A DNA stretch of 64,000 bases, from positions 1-64,000 of the forward strand of contig CAKSSR010000002.1 in NCBI GenBank assembly GCA_934489735.1, in the 5' to 3' direction. This document shows positions 44,930-53,762 of this stretch, one piece after another. The notes under the pieces are model-generated. The model saw only the letters and a program-made list of their open reading frames with translations. It was not told the origin of the DNA and made no database searches. The first letter of the stretch is position 1, and each line of letters begins with the position of its first letter. Both the position numbers and the translations under genes were made by a program. Source of the DNA: an uncultured Eubacteriales bacterium (GTDB lineage Bacteria; Bacillota; Clostridia; Oscillospirales; Acutalibacteraceae).

Positions 44930-45700
44930 TTGAATTATAATAAGGTAGAAATATGTGGAGTTAATACTTCTAAAATCAAAGTCTTAAGCGAAAAAGAGAA
45001 AGTTAAGTTATTAAAAGAAGCTCAAGCAGGGAATAGCAATTCGAGAGACAAACTAGTAAATGGAAATTTAAGATTAGTATTAAGCGTGATTAAGAGATTT
45101 TCAAACAGAGGTGAAAATCCCGATGACTTGTTTCAAGTGGGATGCATAGGACTTATAAAATCAATAGACAATTTTGACATTTCTCAAAATGTTAGATTCT
45201 CAACTTATGCAGTACCGATGATTATAGGAGAAATAAGGAGATATTTAAGAGACAATAACTCAATAAGAGTAAGCAGGTCTATGAAAGATATAGCATATAA
45301 AGCAATGCAAGTGAATGAAAAGTTATCATCTCAGAACGACAGAGAACCAACGATAACAGAAATAGCAAACGAACTTAACATTTCTAGAGAATCTGTAGTG
45401 CTTTCATTAGAATCTGTCATGGAACCTATATCATTATACGACACGGTTTACTCAGATGGAGCTGATACTGTATTCGTAATGGACCAAATAGGTGACAAAA
45501 ACGATGATATCAATTGGTTAAATGAAATAGCTTTAAAAGAATCTATTAGAAAGCTTAACGATCGAGAGAAAAATATACTAACTTTAAGATTTATTCAAGG
45601 GAAAACTCAAGTAGAAGTAGCAAATGAAATAGGAATAAGTCAAGCTCAGGTATCTAGACTAGAAAAAAGCACTTTAAACAAAGTGAAAAAAGGAATATAA
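44930..45700 (+). CDS. sigG: RNA polymerase sporulation sigma factor SigG
   Basis: Late forespore sigma factor. It is 256 residues from TTG 44930 (GAGGT upstream), beginning NKVEICGVNTSK, the diagnostic SigG N-terminus. Region 2 (DDLFQVGCIGLIKSIDNFD, RFSTYAVPMIIGEIRRYLRD) and region 4 (LNDREKNILTLRF, IGISQAQVSRLEK) are intact. In many Clostridia it follows spoIIGA-sigE; here those genes are absent and it lies directly after the LRR array. Transcription from a forespore promoter is expected, but no convincing sigma-F/G box was found. Confidence 0.96.
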   Translation: MNYNKVEICGVNTSKIKVLSEKEKVKLLKEAQAGNSNSRDKLVNGNLRLVLSVIKRFSNRGENPDDLFQVGCIGLIKSIDNFDISQNVRFSTYAVPMIIGEIRRYLRDNNSIRVSRSMKDIAYKAMQVNEKLSSQNDREPTITEIANELNISRESVVLSLESVMEPISLYDTVYSDGADTVFVMDQIGDKNDDINWLNEIALKESIRKLNDREKNILTLRFIQGKTQVEVANEIGISQAQVSRLEKSTLNKVKKGI

Positions 45701-45708
45701 ATATAAAT

Positions 45709-45756
45709 AAACTTATAGCAACCTGTTTAACAATTAAATTCGATTGCTATAAGTTT
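45709..45756. terminator. Bidirectional terminator between sigG and the 46473 gene
   Basis: Perfect 13-bp stem AAACTTATAGCAA / TTGCTATAAGTTT with a 22-base loop. Confidence 0.85.
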
Positions 45757-45762
45757 TATTAT

Positions 45763-46473
45763 TTATTCATATATATAAGCTTCCATTTTTTCTAAATCAA
45801 ATGACACTCCGTCTAATTCTTCTGAATTTTCGTCATAATCGTCTACCAAATCGAAGAATTTCTTAGAGTATGGCTTAATGCTGCTAGCTTTTTTAGGAGT
45901 CTTCTTAACTTCTTTATAGTCTGTCAAGTAACCTGCGCCCAATTTCCCACTAATTCTATCATAAGCCATCTTTTTCAGTAAACATAGATGAGTCCACGCT
46001 CTATTATTGTTACCATTAGAAAGCATAATGTTAGCTGCTTCTGAAAGTTCTTTAATATTCATTCCTGAAATTCCATACAATGCTGATCCATTTATATCAC
46101 TTTCTAATATTGGCAACATATGATTCATAGCGATATATGCATCCTGTTTATTATACTTTACCTTTTTATAGCCCAGAAGAGACGGATCAAACTTATCATT
46201 CAAATCCGAGATAACAGGAGCAATCCATAGTATCTTTGGATTTGATTTATCCTGACTGCACAAGACGTGCGGTATCTTATCTATTCCATCCTTTTTGCAA
46301 ATACATGACTCAGCTCCAACTTTTTTCACAATATCGAAGTATTTCATAGATACATAGAAGCACTTTCCCGATTTCATGCTTGACATTGTTGGATTAACTG
46401 CAATTGATGAAAAGCAAAAGCAAAACAAACTCAAGATTGACACTAATAAAATTTTAATTTTCATAACGATCAC
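45763..46473 (-). CDS. Secreted protein of unknown function (236 aa)
   Basis: Signal peptide with core ILLVSILSLFCFCFSSIA and cleavage before VNPT. The mature part has four Cys in the first third (KCFYV, SCICKK, VLCSQD), which could form two disulfides, and an acidic C-terminus (DDYDENSEELDGVSFD). It lacks the helical-repeat signature of the 13-30 kb family and the TTAAG promoter; a TGTGTATAAT -10 is present. The start is either GTG 46473 or ATG 46464. A hairpin lies between the strong GGGGGG site and both candidates. Confidence 0.72.
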   Translation of the reverse strand: MIVMKIKILLVSILSLFCFCFSSIAVNPTMSSMKSGKCFYVSMKYFDIVKKVGAESCICKKDGIDKIPHVLCSQDKSNPKILWIAPVISDLNDKFDPSLLGYKKVKYNKQDAYIAMNHMLPILESDINGSALYGISGMNIKELSEAANIMLSNGNNNRAWTHLCLLKKMAYDRISGKLGAGYLTDYKEVKKTPKKASSIKPYSKKFFDLVDDYDENSEELDGVSFDLEKMEAYIYE

Positions 46474-46475
46474 TT

Positions 46476-46494
46476 GCTACCAGATAACAGTAGC
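46476..46494 (-). promoter_or_regulatory. Hairpin between ribosome site and start of the 46473 gene
   Basis: GCTAC / GTAGC stem with a 9-base loop. The G-run ribosome site (46497-46502) is on its 5' side and the start codon just 3' of it. Confidence 0.5.
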
Positions 46495-46530
46495 TTCCCC
46501 CCTTTTTATTTTTTTGTAATAATTGCTCAC
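46477..46530 (-). CDS. Possible 17-residue leader peptide
   Basis: GTG at 46528-46530 behind AAGGAGGAAAT, 17 sense codons (ending KRGEATVIW), and TAG inside the hairpin that precedes the secreted protein gene. The ribosome site is stronger than that of the main gene. Too short to judge by coding statistics. Confidence 0.3.
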   Translation of the reverse strand: MSNYYKKIKRGEATVIW

Positions 46531-46670
46531 ATTTCCTCCTTTCCTTAGAATTTACGCTAATACAAGCATAGATAAATTATACACAAAAACATAAAAAAAT
46601 CAAACTAAAATATTTATTTTATCGTGTCAATCTTAAAAAAATTCTACTTTTTGTATAGATTTATTATTCA

Positions 46671-47753
46671 TCAGACATTGAATCTAAACAAAACAATATC
46701 TCCGTCATTCATAATATAATCTTTTCCTTCCAGTCTGACTAATCCTTTTTCCTTTGCGGCAGTCATTGATCCACATTTCACTAAATCGTCAAAAGATATT
46801 ACTTCTGCTCTTATAAATCCTCTTTCAAAATCACTATGTATTTTCCCCGCTGCTTGAGGTGCCTTTGTTCCCTTCTTAATTGTCCATGCCCTAACCTCTG
46901 GCTTACCTGCCGTTAAGTAAGATATCAATCCCAATAATGAATAGCATTTATTAATTAATCTATCCAATCCAGACTCATTTAAACCCATGTCTTGTAAAAA
47001 TAAAATTTTCTCATCATCTGATAAAGTTGATATCTCTGCTTCTATTTGTGCACAAATTGGTAGTACTGCTGCACCTTCTTCATTTGCAATCGCTTCTACT
47101 TCTTTAAAATACTTATCGTTACTAAAGTCTCCGTCGCTCATATTAGCTGCATATATAATAGGTTTATTAGTCAGTAATGACACATTAGATAATATTTCTT
47201 TCTCTTCTTCATTGCAATCATAAGATCTCGCTGACTTACCTGCTTCTAAATGTTCCTTAATCTTTTTCAAAAATTCATATTCAGATACATATTTTTTATC
47301 TGCCTTGATCATTTTTGATACTTTATCTATCCTTCTATCTATTATATCTATGTCAGATAATATAAGTTCCAAATTAATTGTCTCTATATCATCTTTAGGA
47401 CTTACTTTTCCATTCACATGTACTATATCATCGTCGTCAAAGCAACGCACTACGTGAACTATTGCATCCACTTCTCTTATATTTGACAAAAATTTGTTCC
47501 CTAATCCTTCCCCATGTGATGCTCCTTTAACAAGTCCTGCTATATCCAAAAATTCGATGCTTGCCGGAGTCACTTTATCTGGTTCATACATTTCCTTTAA
47601 AACATCCAACCTTTTGTCCGGGACTGCAACAACTCCTATATTTGGTTCCACCGTGCAAAACGGATAGTTAGCAGACTGTGCCCCTGCATTTGTAATTGCA
47701 TTAAAAAGTGTACTTTTCCCAACGTTCGGTAATCCTACTATTCCTAATTTCAT
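46671..47753 (-). CDS. ychF: Redox-regulated ATPase YchF (Obg-family)
   Basis: 360 residues, standard length. P-loop GLPNVGKSTLF at residues ~6-16, the G3 region is DIAGLVKGASHGEGLGNKFL, and the G4 position reads NMSD rather than NKxD, as in YchF/OLA1 proteins that prefer ATP. A coiled-coil insertion is followed by a C-terminal TGS domain (AWTIKKGTKAPQAAGKIHSDFERGFI). It associates with ribosomes and is linked to stress responses in other bacteria. It follows nth by six bases, with its AAGGAG inside the end of nth, so the genes are cotranscribed. Confidence 0.96.
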   Translation of the reverse strand: MKLGIVGLPNVGKSTLFNAITNAGAQSANYPFCTVEPNIGVVAVPDKRLDVLKEMYEPDKVTPASIEFLDIAGLVKGASHGEGLGNKFLSNIREVDAIVHVVRCFDDDDIVHVNGKVSPKDDIETINLELILSDIDIIDRRIDKVSKMIKADKKYVSEYEFLKKIKEHLEAGKSARSYDCNEEEKEILSNVSLLTNKPIIYAANMSDGDFSNDKYFKEVEAIANEEGAAVLPICAQIEAEISTLSDDEKILFLQDMGLNESGLDRLINKCYSLLGLISYLTAGKPEVRAWTIKKGTKAPQAAGKIHSDFERGFIRAEVISFDDLVKCGSMTAAKEKGLVRLEGKDYIMNDGDIVLFRFNV

Positions 47754-47759
47754 TTGTCA

Positions 47760-48407
47760 TTACAACTCCTTATTATCATTATAATATTTACAAAAACTGT
47801 TCATAGTACATTCATTACATAAAGGCTTTTGGGCCTTGCAAATCTTTCTGCCATGCAATACTAATCTATGACAAAAATCATTTGATTTCTCACTATCTAA
47901 ACAATTTCTTAATATCTTCTCTATTTTTTCAGGATTTTTTGTATCATGAAATCCCAATCTCCTAGTAATTCTAATACAATGCGTATCGACTACTACTGCC
48001 GGTTTATTAAATATATCCCCCAGGATTAAATTTGCAGTCTTTCTCCCCACTCCCGGTAATGATAGAAGATCTTCCATATTATCTGGCACTTCTCCATTAT
48101 ACTTATCCACTATCATTTTACTCATCTCTATTAAATCCTTTGACTTAATTTTATAAAATCCACATGATCTTATACATTCTTCTACATCTTCTCTATCGGC
48201 CTTTGCCAAATCGTATACAGTCCTATACTTTTTGAATAGATCTGGCGTCACTATGTTAACTCTGTTATCAGTACATTGTGCAGCTAATCTAGTTGCAACC
48301 AAAAGTTCAAATGCTGACTTGTATTGTAGAGAACATATTGCATCAGGATATTCTTTTTCTAAAGCTTCGTTAGATAACTTAGCAAGTTCTTCTATATTAA
48401 TAAACAA
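47760..48407 (-). CDS. nth: Endonuclease III (DNA glycosylase/AP lyase)
   Basis: Removes oxidised pyrimidines in base-excision repair. 215 residues from a TTG at 48407 preceded by AAGGATGTGA. The helix-hairpin-helix LPGVGRKTAN carries the catalytic Lys, the catalytic Asp is in VVDTHC, and the C-terminal iron-sulfur loop is C-x6-C-x2-C-x5-C. First gene of the nth-ychF operon. Confidence 0.96.
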   Translation of the reverse strand: MFINIEELAKLSNEALEKEYPDAICSLQYKSAFELLVATRLAAQCTDNRVNIVTPDLFKKYRTVYDLAKADREDVEECIRSCGFYKIKSKDLIEMSKMIVDKYNGEVPDNMEDLLSLPGVGRKTANLILGDIFNKPAVVVDTHCIRITRRLGFHDTKNPEKIEKILRNCLDSEKSNDFCHRLVLHGRKICKAQKPLCNECTMNSFCKYYNDNKEL

Positions 48408-48430
48408 TCACATCCTTACTAAATAATAAT

Positions 48431-48469
48431 AAACTATACTCAAATACTAAGCAAATTCAAGTATAGTTT
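48431..48469 (-). terminator. Terminator of the darA-holB-yaaT-metK operon
   Basis: 10-bp stem AAACTATACT / AGTATAGTTT. On the minus strand it is followed by a T-rich stretch. Confidence 0.75.
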
Positions 48470-48481
48470 AACATACAAATA

Positions 48482-49663
48482 TCAAATATTCAACAGTGCT
48501 TCTTTTAATGCATCAACTTTATCAATCTTTTCCCATTTTACATCTAAGTCTTCTCTTCCAACGTGACCATACGATGCTAATTGTCTATATATTGGCTTTA
48601 ATAAATCTAACTCTTTAATTATTGCTGCCGGCCTTAAGTCAAATACTTTCTTAACTGCCTCAACCAATCTCTCTTCGCTCTCAGCAGAAGTACCAAATGT
48701 GTCAACCATTATCGATACCGGCTTAGCAACTCCTATAGCATATGCTAACTGAACTTCACATTTCTTGGCCAAACCCGCTGCAACTATATTCTTCGCAATG
48801 TATCTGGCTGCATATGTTGCAGATCTGTCTACTTTTGTTGGGTCTTTCCCTGAAAATGCTCCTCCCCCATGTCTAGAATACCCGCCGTAGGTATCAACTA
48901 TTATCTTTCTTCCTGTCAGTCCAGTGTCTGCTACTGGTCCGCCTATAACAAATCGTCCAGTTGGATTTATATATATCTTAGTATTTTCATCCATTAGTTC
49001 ACCTGGCACTATCGGATTAATAACTTTTTCTATTATATCTTCTTTTATCTTATCTAGACTTACTTTTTCATCATGTTGCGTCGATACAACTATGGCCTCT
49101 ACTCTCTTCGGAATGCCTTTATCATATTCAATTGTAACCTGTGTCTTCCCGTCCGGACGAAGATATGTCAAAGTCTTATCCTTTCTAACCTGTGCTAATC
49201 TTTTTGATAATTTGTGAGCCAATGATATCGGTAGTGGCATAAGTTCTTCTGTCTCATCACATGCAAATCCAAACATAATGCCTTGGTCACCTGCCCCAAA
49301 CTTATCCTTTTCGTCCTCACTATTATTCTTCATCTCAAGCGACTCATTCACTCCCATTGCTATGTCAGGCGACTGAGAGTCTATAGAAACCAAAACTCCA
49401 CAACTATTTCCGTCAAATCCTGCATTTGGGTCGTCATAGCCTATTGATTTAATAACATTCCTTGCTATTTTCGATAAATTAACGTAACAGTCTGTTGTTA
49501 TTTCTCCCATTATATTTATCACACCTGTAGTTGCAAATACCTCGCAAGCAACATGTGCTTTTGGATCCTTCTCGATTATTGCATCCAATATAGCATCTGA
49601 TATCTGATCACATACTTTGTCAGGATGTCCTTCTGTAACTGATTCTGATGTAAATAAATTCAT
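48482..49663 (-). CDS. metK: S-adenosylmethionine synthase
   Basis: Makes SAM from methionine and ATP. 393 residues, normal length. Motifs are SESVTEGHPDKVCDQISDA, GAGDQGIMFG, GGAFSGKDPTKVDRS and the Mg/K-binding neighbourhood. The ATG at 49663 has AAGGAG before it. It lies 14 bases after yaaT. No SAM riboswitch is visible upstream, consistent with its place inside an operon. Confidence 0.98.
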   Translation of the reverse strand: MNLFTSESVTEGHPDKVCDQISDAILDAIIEKDPKAHVACEVFATTGVINIMGEITTDCYVNLSKIARNVIKSIGYDDPNAGFDGNSCGVLVSIDSQSPDIAMGVNESLEMKNNSEDEKDKFGAGDQGIMFGFACDETEELMPLPISLAHKLSKRLAQVRKDKTLTYLRPDGKTQVTIEYDKGIPKRVEAIVVSTQHDEKVSLDKIKEDIIEKVINPIVPGELMDENTKIYINPTGRFVIGGPVADTGLTGRKIIVDTYGGYSRHGGGAFSGKDPTKVDRSATYAARYIAKNIVAAGLAKKCEVQLAYAIGVAKPVSIMVDTFGTSAESEERLVEAVKKVFDLRPAAIIKELDLLKPIYRQLASYGHVGREDLDVKWEKIDKVDALKEALLNI

Positions 49664-49677
49664 TTTTTTCTCCTTAA

Positions 49678-50532
49678 CTATTCTAAATCTTTAAACTTTT
49701 CTATTTCTTTCTTTTCAACTTTTATTTGACTATCTCTTATTAAAACAACATCATCCTTGTCATAAATCATTGGAATTAAGTCGGGTGACTTGTCCAGCTT
49801 AACCGTCAGCTTGCCAATTAATAAATTCTGCGATATAACAGTTCCAGTTCCTTCAGGTGTGCTTACATAAGCTCCAACTTTCGGTGAATTTTTTAACAAA
49901 TCTAAATAAGCATTCTGTTCATACTTCAAGCAGCACATAAGTCTTCCGCATGTCCCAGAAATTTTCACTGGATTCAAGGACAATCCTTGCTCTTTTGCCA
50001 TTTTTATAGACACTGGCTCAAAATCTCTTAAAAAATTAGTACAGCAGAATGGTCTGCCGCATACTCCTAATCCTCCTAAGGCTTTTGCTTCGTCTCTCAC
50101 GCCTACTTGTCTCAATTCTATTCTTGTCCGTAAAGCATAAGCTAAGTCTTTAACTAAAAGTCTGAAGTCTATTCTGCCCTCTGCAGTAAAATAAAACATT
50201 ATTTTCGTTCTATCCAAGGAATACTTAGCTTTTATGATCTTCATGTCTAATTTACGAATTATTGCTCTTTCTTCGCAATACTTAACAGCTTCTAAACTTT
50301 TCTTTTCATTCTCTTTATCTTGCTCAATATCTTCAGAAGTTGCTTTTCTTATTATTCCACTAATATAATCATAATCACAATCTGTTTCCTTAAGTATAAC
50401 TATCTTTCCAATCACTAAACCAACATTGTTTTCTATCACAACATAGTCATCTATATTTAAATCCAAGTCATCCGGATTTGAAAAGTAATATATTCCGTTC
50501 TCTAATTTTAATTTAACTCCATATATTTTCAA
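49678..50532 (-). CDS. yaaT: PSP1/YaaT family protein
   Basis: 284 residues from TTG 50532. The PSP1 C-terminal domain contains the Cys cluster GVCGRPFCCTNFLRDFEPV...GTCGRLMCCLKYE. In B. subtilis YaaT belongs to the Y-complex (YlbF-YmcA-YaaT) that affects the phosphorelay to Spo0A and RNase Y specificity, so it connects functionally to rny in this window. It lies between holB and metK. It ends with TAG, showing that TAG is a normal stop here. Confidence 0.93.
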   Translation of the reverse strand: MKIYGVKLKLENGIYYFSNPDDLDLNIDDYVVIENNVGLVIGKIVILKETDCDYDYISGIIRKATSEDIEQDKENEKKSLEAVKYCEERAIIRKLDMKIIKAKYSLDRTKIMFYFTAEGRIDFRLLVKDLAYALRTRIELRQVGVRDEAKALGGLGVCGRPFCCTNFLRDFEPVSIKMAKEQGLSLNPVKISGTCGRLMCCLKYEQNAYLDLLKNSPKVGAYVSTPEGTGTVISQNLLIGKLTVKLDKSPDLIPMIYDKDDVVLIRDSQIKVEKKEIEKFKDLE

Positions 50533-50568
50533 TAAATAATTCCCCCAGTGAACAATTCTCTTAACAAA

Positions 50569-51432
50569 TTATATACTATTTACTACTTTAAGCAATCTAA
50601 AATGCATTACGGTTGATAATAAATTCATATTGGCATTCTTTTTTGCCAATATTTTAAGTTCATTTAGTATATCTATGATCTTTAATATCTTCTGGATAGA
50701 TATTTTATCCAATATTTTCGAATAAAATTCCTTTTCTTCTTCAGCAATTTCCTTACGATTGTAAAAGTATGATATACAATTTTCATAACAATCACTTATA
50801 CATTCTAAAGATTTTTGGAAGAACTTTCTATCTTTAGTCATGCCGTCGCACAAAGATAATGATGATAGTTGAGAATTATAAATCATAGACATCATAAACT
50901 TCCTCGATGCCTCTAAAATTTCATCACTATCGTAATTATTGTCTGAGACATTCAAAGAATATATTGAAGTTCTTGACCTAATAGTATCCAACATCTTACC
51001 GGCTGTATCGCAAAGCAATATAAACTTAACAAATCTTGGAGGTTCCTCTAATGTCTTCAAGATTGCATTCTGTGCTTGTAATGTCATTGTTTCTGCATCT
51101 TTTATTATATACACTTTGAAATTAGATTCATTTGGCAATACCAATGTATCTTCTATCATTTTTCTTATAATTTCTACTCCAATGGACTTCCCTTCCTGAC
51201 AAATGGTCGTTATGTCTGAGAGAGTATTATTATCTATCTTTCTGCATATAGCGCACTGTGAATTATGGCAACCGTTTTCTTCACATTCTATAAATTTGCA
51301 TATATCAATGGCACATGACATTCGCTCATTCCTGCTACCACCTTCTATAATCATAGCATGAGGCAACCTGTCTCTATCCAAAGTAATACCATTTTTATTA
51401 AATCTTTTCAAATCTATCAACGTCCAATACAA
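50569..51432 (-). CDS. holB: DNA polymerase III subunit delta'
   Basis: Clamp-loader subunit, 287 residues. It has the zinc-module Cys set (CEENGCHNSQCAIC), then NAILKTLEEPP and an SRC-type motif reading IRSRTSIYSL. The usual P-loop position reads EGGSRNERMSC, without the GK[ST], so it probably does not bind ATP. It overlaps the end of darA by 35 bases, an arrangement common in Firmicutes. Confidence 0.9.
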   Translation of the reverse strand: MYWTLIDLKRFNKNGITLDRDRLPHAMIIEGGSRNERMSCAIDICKFIECEENGCHNSQCAICRKIDNNTLSDITTICQEGKSIGVEIIRKMIEDTLVLPNESNFKVYIIKDAETMTLQAQNAILKTLEEPPRFVKFILLCDTAGKMLDTIRSRTSIYSLNVSDNNYDSDEILEASRKFMMSMIYNSQLSSLSLCDGMTKDRKFFQKSLECISDCYENCISYFYNRKEIAEEEKEFYSKILDKISIQKILKIIDILNELKILAKKNANMNLLSTVMHFRLLKVVNSI

Positions 51433-51724
51433 AGATTGTTGCCCCGCCTACCGTAACGGAAAAAGGTAGAATTGAAAACTCATAGTCACTTATAGACGAG
51501 TTGTTCTTTGGAACCAATTGTTCTCTTTTACTACTATGTTCCGATATTATTTCAATAGCCTCATCTACCAATTCATCTTCTACTCCTGTTATTATAGTTG
51601 TATTGCCTGATTTTAGAAACCCTCCGGTTGTTGCTAATTTAGTTACTCTAAAATTGTTCTTTGTTAGACTATCCATTACAGCATGGCTATCTTCTCTGCC
51701 AACTATAGCTAAAATAAGTTTCAT
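51398..51724 (-). CDS. darA: Cyclic-di-AMP receptor DarA (YaaQ/PstA)
   Basis: PII-like protein that binds c-di-AMP. 108 residues, the family length, starting at ATG 51724 behind TTGAGGTG; upstream codons to 51811 are not coding. The nucleotide-binding loops are recognisable in KLATTGGFLKSGNTTIITGVED and FSVTVGGATIFVLDVDRFEKI. First gene of the darA-holB-yaaT-metK operon. Confidence 0.93.
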   Translation of the reverse strand: MKLILAIVGREDSHAVMDSLTKNNFRVTKLATTGGFLKSGNTTIITGVEDELVDEAIEIISEHSSKREQLVPKNNSSISDYEFSILPFSVTVGGATIFVLDVDRFEKI

Positions 51725-51797
51725 ACCACTGCACCTCAAAACAAAAAATATTATTGATATTTCAATCAGCTGTAATTGATTTTTAACTGACTTCAAC

Positions 51798-51826
51798 ATT
51801 ATATCATACAATTTACAAAAAATCTA
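51798..51826 (-). promoter_or_regulatory. Extended -10 promoter of the darA operon
   Basis: Minus strand TAGATT (51821-51826), 17 bp, TATAAT (51798-51803) preceded by TATGA. It shares the extended -10 of the helical-repeat genes but lacks their TTAAG repeats. Confidence 0.6.
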
Positions 51827-51852
51827 CTAAATTTAATTGATTTATAAATATT

Positions 51853-52791
51853 TCACACCTTTTTATCAAATAATAACTTACCTGCTATTTCTTTTATCTT
51901 TTTCAATCTATAATTAACCATTGATTTACTTATATTAAGTAATACTGCTATATCCTTTAAAGATAGCTGAGGCTTTTTTAATCTTAAATTTGCTATTACT
52001 TTTAATTCATCAGACAAAAATTCTAAGCCTTTTATATCTATAATAGTATTTATTGCATTAATTTGTTCCACCGAGGCATTCGTAAGCTTTTTTATATTAG
52101 CCGTTTCAAAGTTCGTAATTCTATTTATATTATTTCTTACTTCTTTTAGCATTTTTATCTGTATATATTCCATTGCTATCGAAGAAGCCCCCATAAATGT
52201 TAATATATTTATTATAAATTCGCAGTCCTTGATATAACATACCAATCCATAATTTCTTTCCGTTATATTTACAGAGACATTAATATTTTTATCATTTTCT
52301 AAAAGATTGTTCAATACGCTTGATAAATCCTGATCAGTCGTAAAAAATTCCAACCGATATTCTTTATTTGGATCAGAAATCATGCCAGATGATAAAAAAG
52401 CTCCTCTCAGGAATGATGACTTTATATCTTTATCCATATCGGGAAGACAAAACTCATACAATTTTCTAATATTTATCGAGTTCCATATAGTCATATAGTC
52501 TTTTTCATCATTTATATCAATTCTATATATTACCTTGCCATTACTTTTTTTATCGTTGCTCTTCAATTCGTTATAATTTTTATATGTCTTGTTCGTCAAT
52601 TTATATATCAGCTTTAAAAATCTCTCCAATATTTTAGGATTTTCTGTTTTAAATAAGATTTTATCATTAATTCTATTCTTAGCAAAAATTATCATAGCAA
52701 AAAGTTCAGCTATTATACTTTCTTTGTCATTAATTTTAATCTTGCACAGTTCATCCTTAACCTGACTTGAAAATGATATCTTATTATTCAA
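51853..52791 (-). CDS. whiA: WhiA-family DNA-binding protein
   Basis: 312 residues with a degenerate LAGLIDADG fold (RGAFLSSGMISDPNKEYRLEF) and a C-terminal helix-turn-helix (LSLKDIAVLLNISKSMVNYRLKKI). WhiA controls sporulation division genes in Streptomyces and affects division and chromosome segregation in B. subtilis. It is last in the long prs-whiA run, 27 bases after the sortase gene. Confidence 0.95.
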   Translation of the reverse strand: MNNKISFSSQVKDELCKIKINDKESIIAELFAMIIFAKNRINDKILFKTENPKILERFLKLIYKLTNKTYKNYNELKSNDKKSNGKVIYRIDINDEKDYMTIWNSINIRKLYEFCLPDMDKDIKSSFLRGAFLSSGMISDPNKEYRLEFFTTDQDLSSVLNNLLENDKNINVSVNITERNYGLVCYIKDCEFIINILTFMGASSIAMEYIQIKMLKEVRNNINRITNFETANIKKLTNASVEQINAINTIIDIKGLEFLSDELKVIANLRLKKPQLSLKDIAVLLNISKSMVNYRLKKIKEIAGKLLFDKKV

Positions 52792-52818
52792 TTATTTTCA
52801 CCCTTTTCTTAACATATC

Positions 52819-53739
52819 TCAATTATTCTTATACCAATCTATATTTCCGTCATATAATTCTTCCCTGAACCTTTTTAATACAGGCTGAGTCTTTCCTTTT
52901 GACTTGTACCAACATAATGGCATATATGGATCGCTTGCATATTTAGCCAATGATACATCCACGTCGCTGCTTTCCCCTTCCCTGACAGCTCTTGCTACTA
53001 TAACGGTTCTAAAATTCTTAAATTCGTAAGAACATGTAGATAATATTATAATCCTGTCGTTATCCATTACGTCAACCGGCGTCTCTATTAATGACCTTTT
53101 CCTTACTTGATACATATATTCTAAGAAATTTTCTATAGATCCGAAGTCACTTACTAAATATTCGAATACAGGTCCTTGAGATTTCTCTACATTTGTCTTA
53201 AAAATCGAAAATATTTTCCATTTACATCTTTGCTGCTCCGTATCAAAATTTATAACAGGGCATGATTTATAATAATCTAGGTCGGAATACTTTAATATTT
53301 TCCCAAACATGCTTCCATCTCTCATCGAATGCCCATGTATTATCATTGATTTCGTATCTTTGTCATGAGAACAATCCGAATCTAAAAAAATGCTTCCATA
53401 TCTTGAATATTTCTTATTATAATCTTTATATAAATAAAACTTTGGATCCGGTCCCTTTGATTGTAGCACAGGATAGTCTATTCCTACATTAGGAAAGTTA
53501 ATCCATCCTATTATATCTGGATTCAGCGCAGACAAATCTTTAAATTTCTTAACATAATCTTCTTCAGTACAGTTATTTTCGTCCGCATGATACATATCTT
53601 GTATATCATTGTTGATCTTTGAATTCACAAGCGAATCTATTATAAACAGTTTTGCAAAAATACATAAAGACACTGCAAATACTATCCATAGGATAGCTAG
53701 CATTATCTTCCTCGATACAAATTTTCTTGAAGCTTTCAT
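52819..53739 (-). CDS. srtB: Class B sortase
   Basis: 306 residues with an N-terminal signal anchor (residues ~11-33). Catalytic His is in HGHSM (about 137), Cys 236 in LSTCSYEF and Arg 244 in NFRTVIVAR, the class B triad. Sortases attach secreted proteins to peptidoglycan or assemble pili. No protein in this window carries an obvious NPxTN/LPxTG signal, including the secreted helical-repeat proteins, so its substrates lie elsewhere. It sits between thiI and whiA in a housekeeping operon. Confidence 0.94.
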   Translation of the reverse strand: MKASRKFVSRKIMLAILWIVFAVSLCIFAKLFIIDSLVNSKINNDIQDMYHADENNCTEEDYVKKFKDLSALNPDIIGWINFPNVGIDYPVLQSKGPDPKFYLYKDYNKKYSRYGSIFLDSDCSHDKDTKSMIIHGHSMRDGSMFGKILKYSDLDYYKSCPVINFDTEQQRCKWKIFSIFKTNVEKSQGPVFEYLVSDFGSIENFLEYMYQVRKRSLIETPVDVMDNDRIIILSTCSYEFKNFRTVIVARAVREGESSDVDVSLAKYASDPYMPLCWYKSKGKTQPVLKRFREELYDGNIDWYKNN

Positions 53740-53762
53740 GAAAAATCATTCCTTTTTGATTA

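Noticed and set aside
48420..49680. SAM riboswitch for metK
   Set aside because: metK is inside an operon, 14 bases after yaaT. The hairpin at 48431 is downstream, a terminator.
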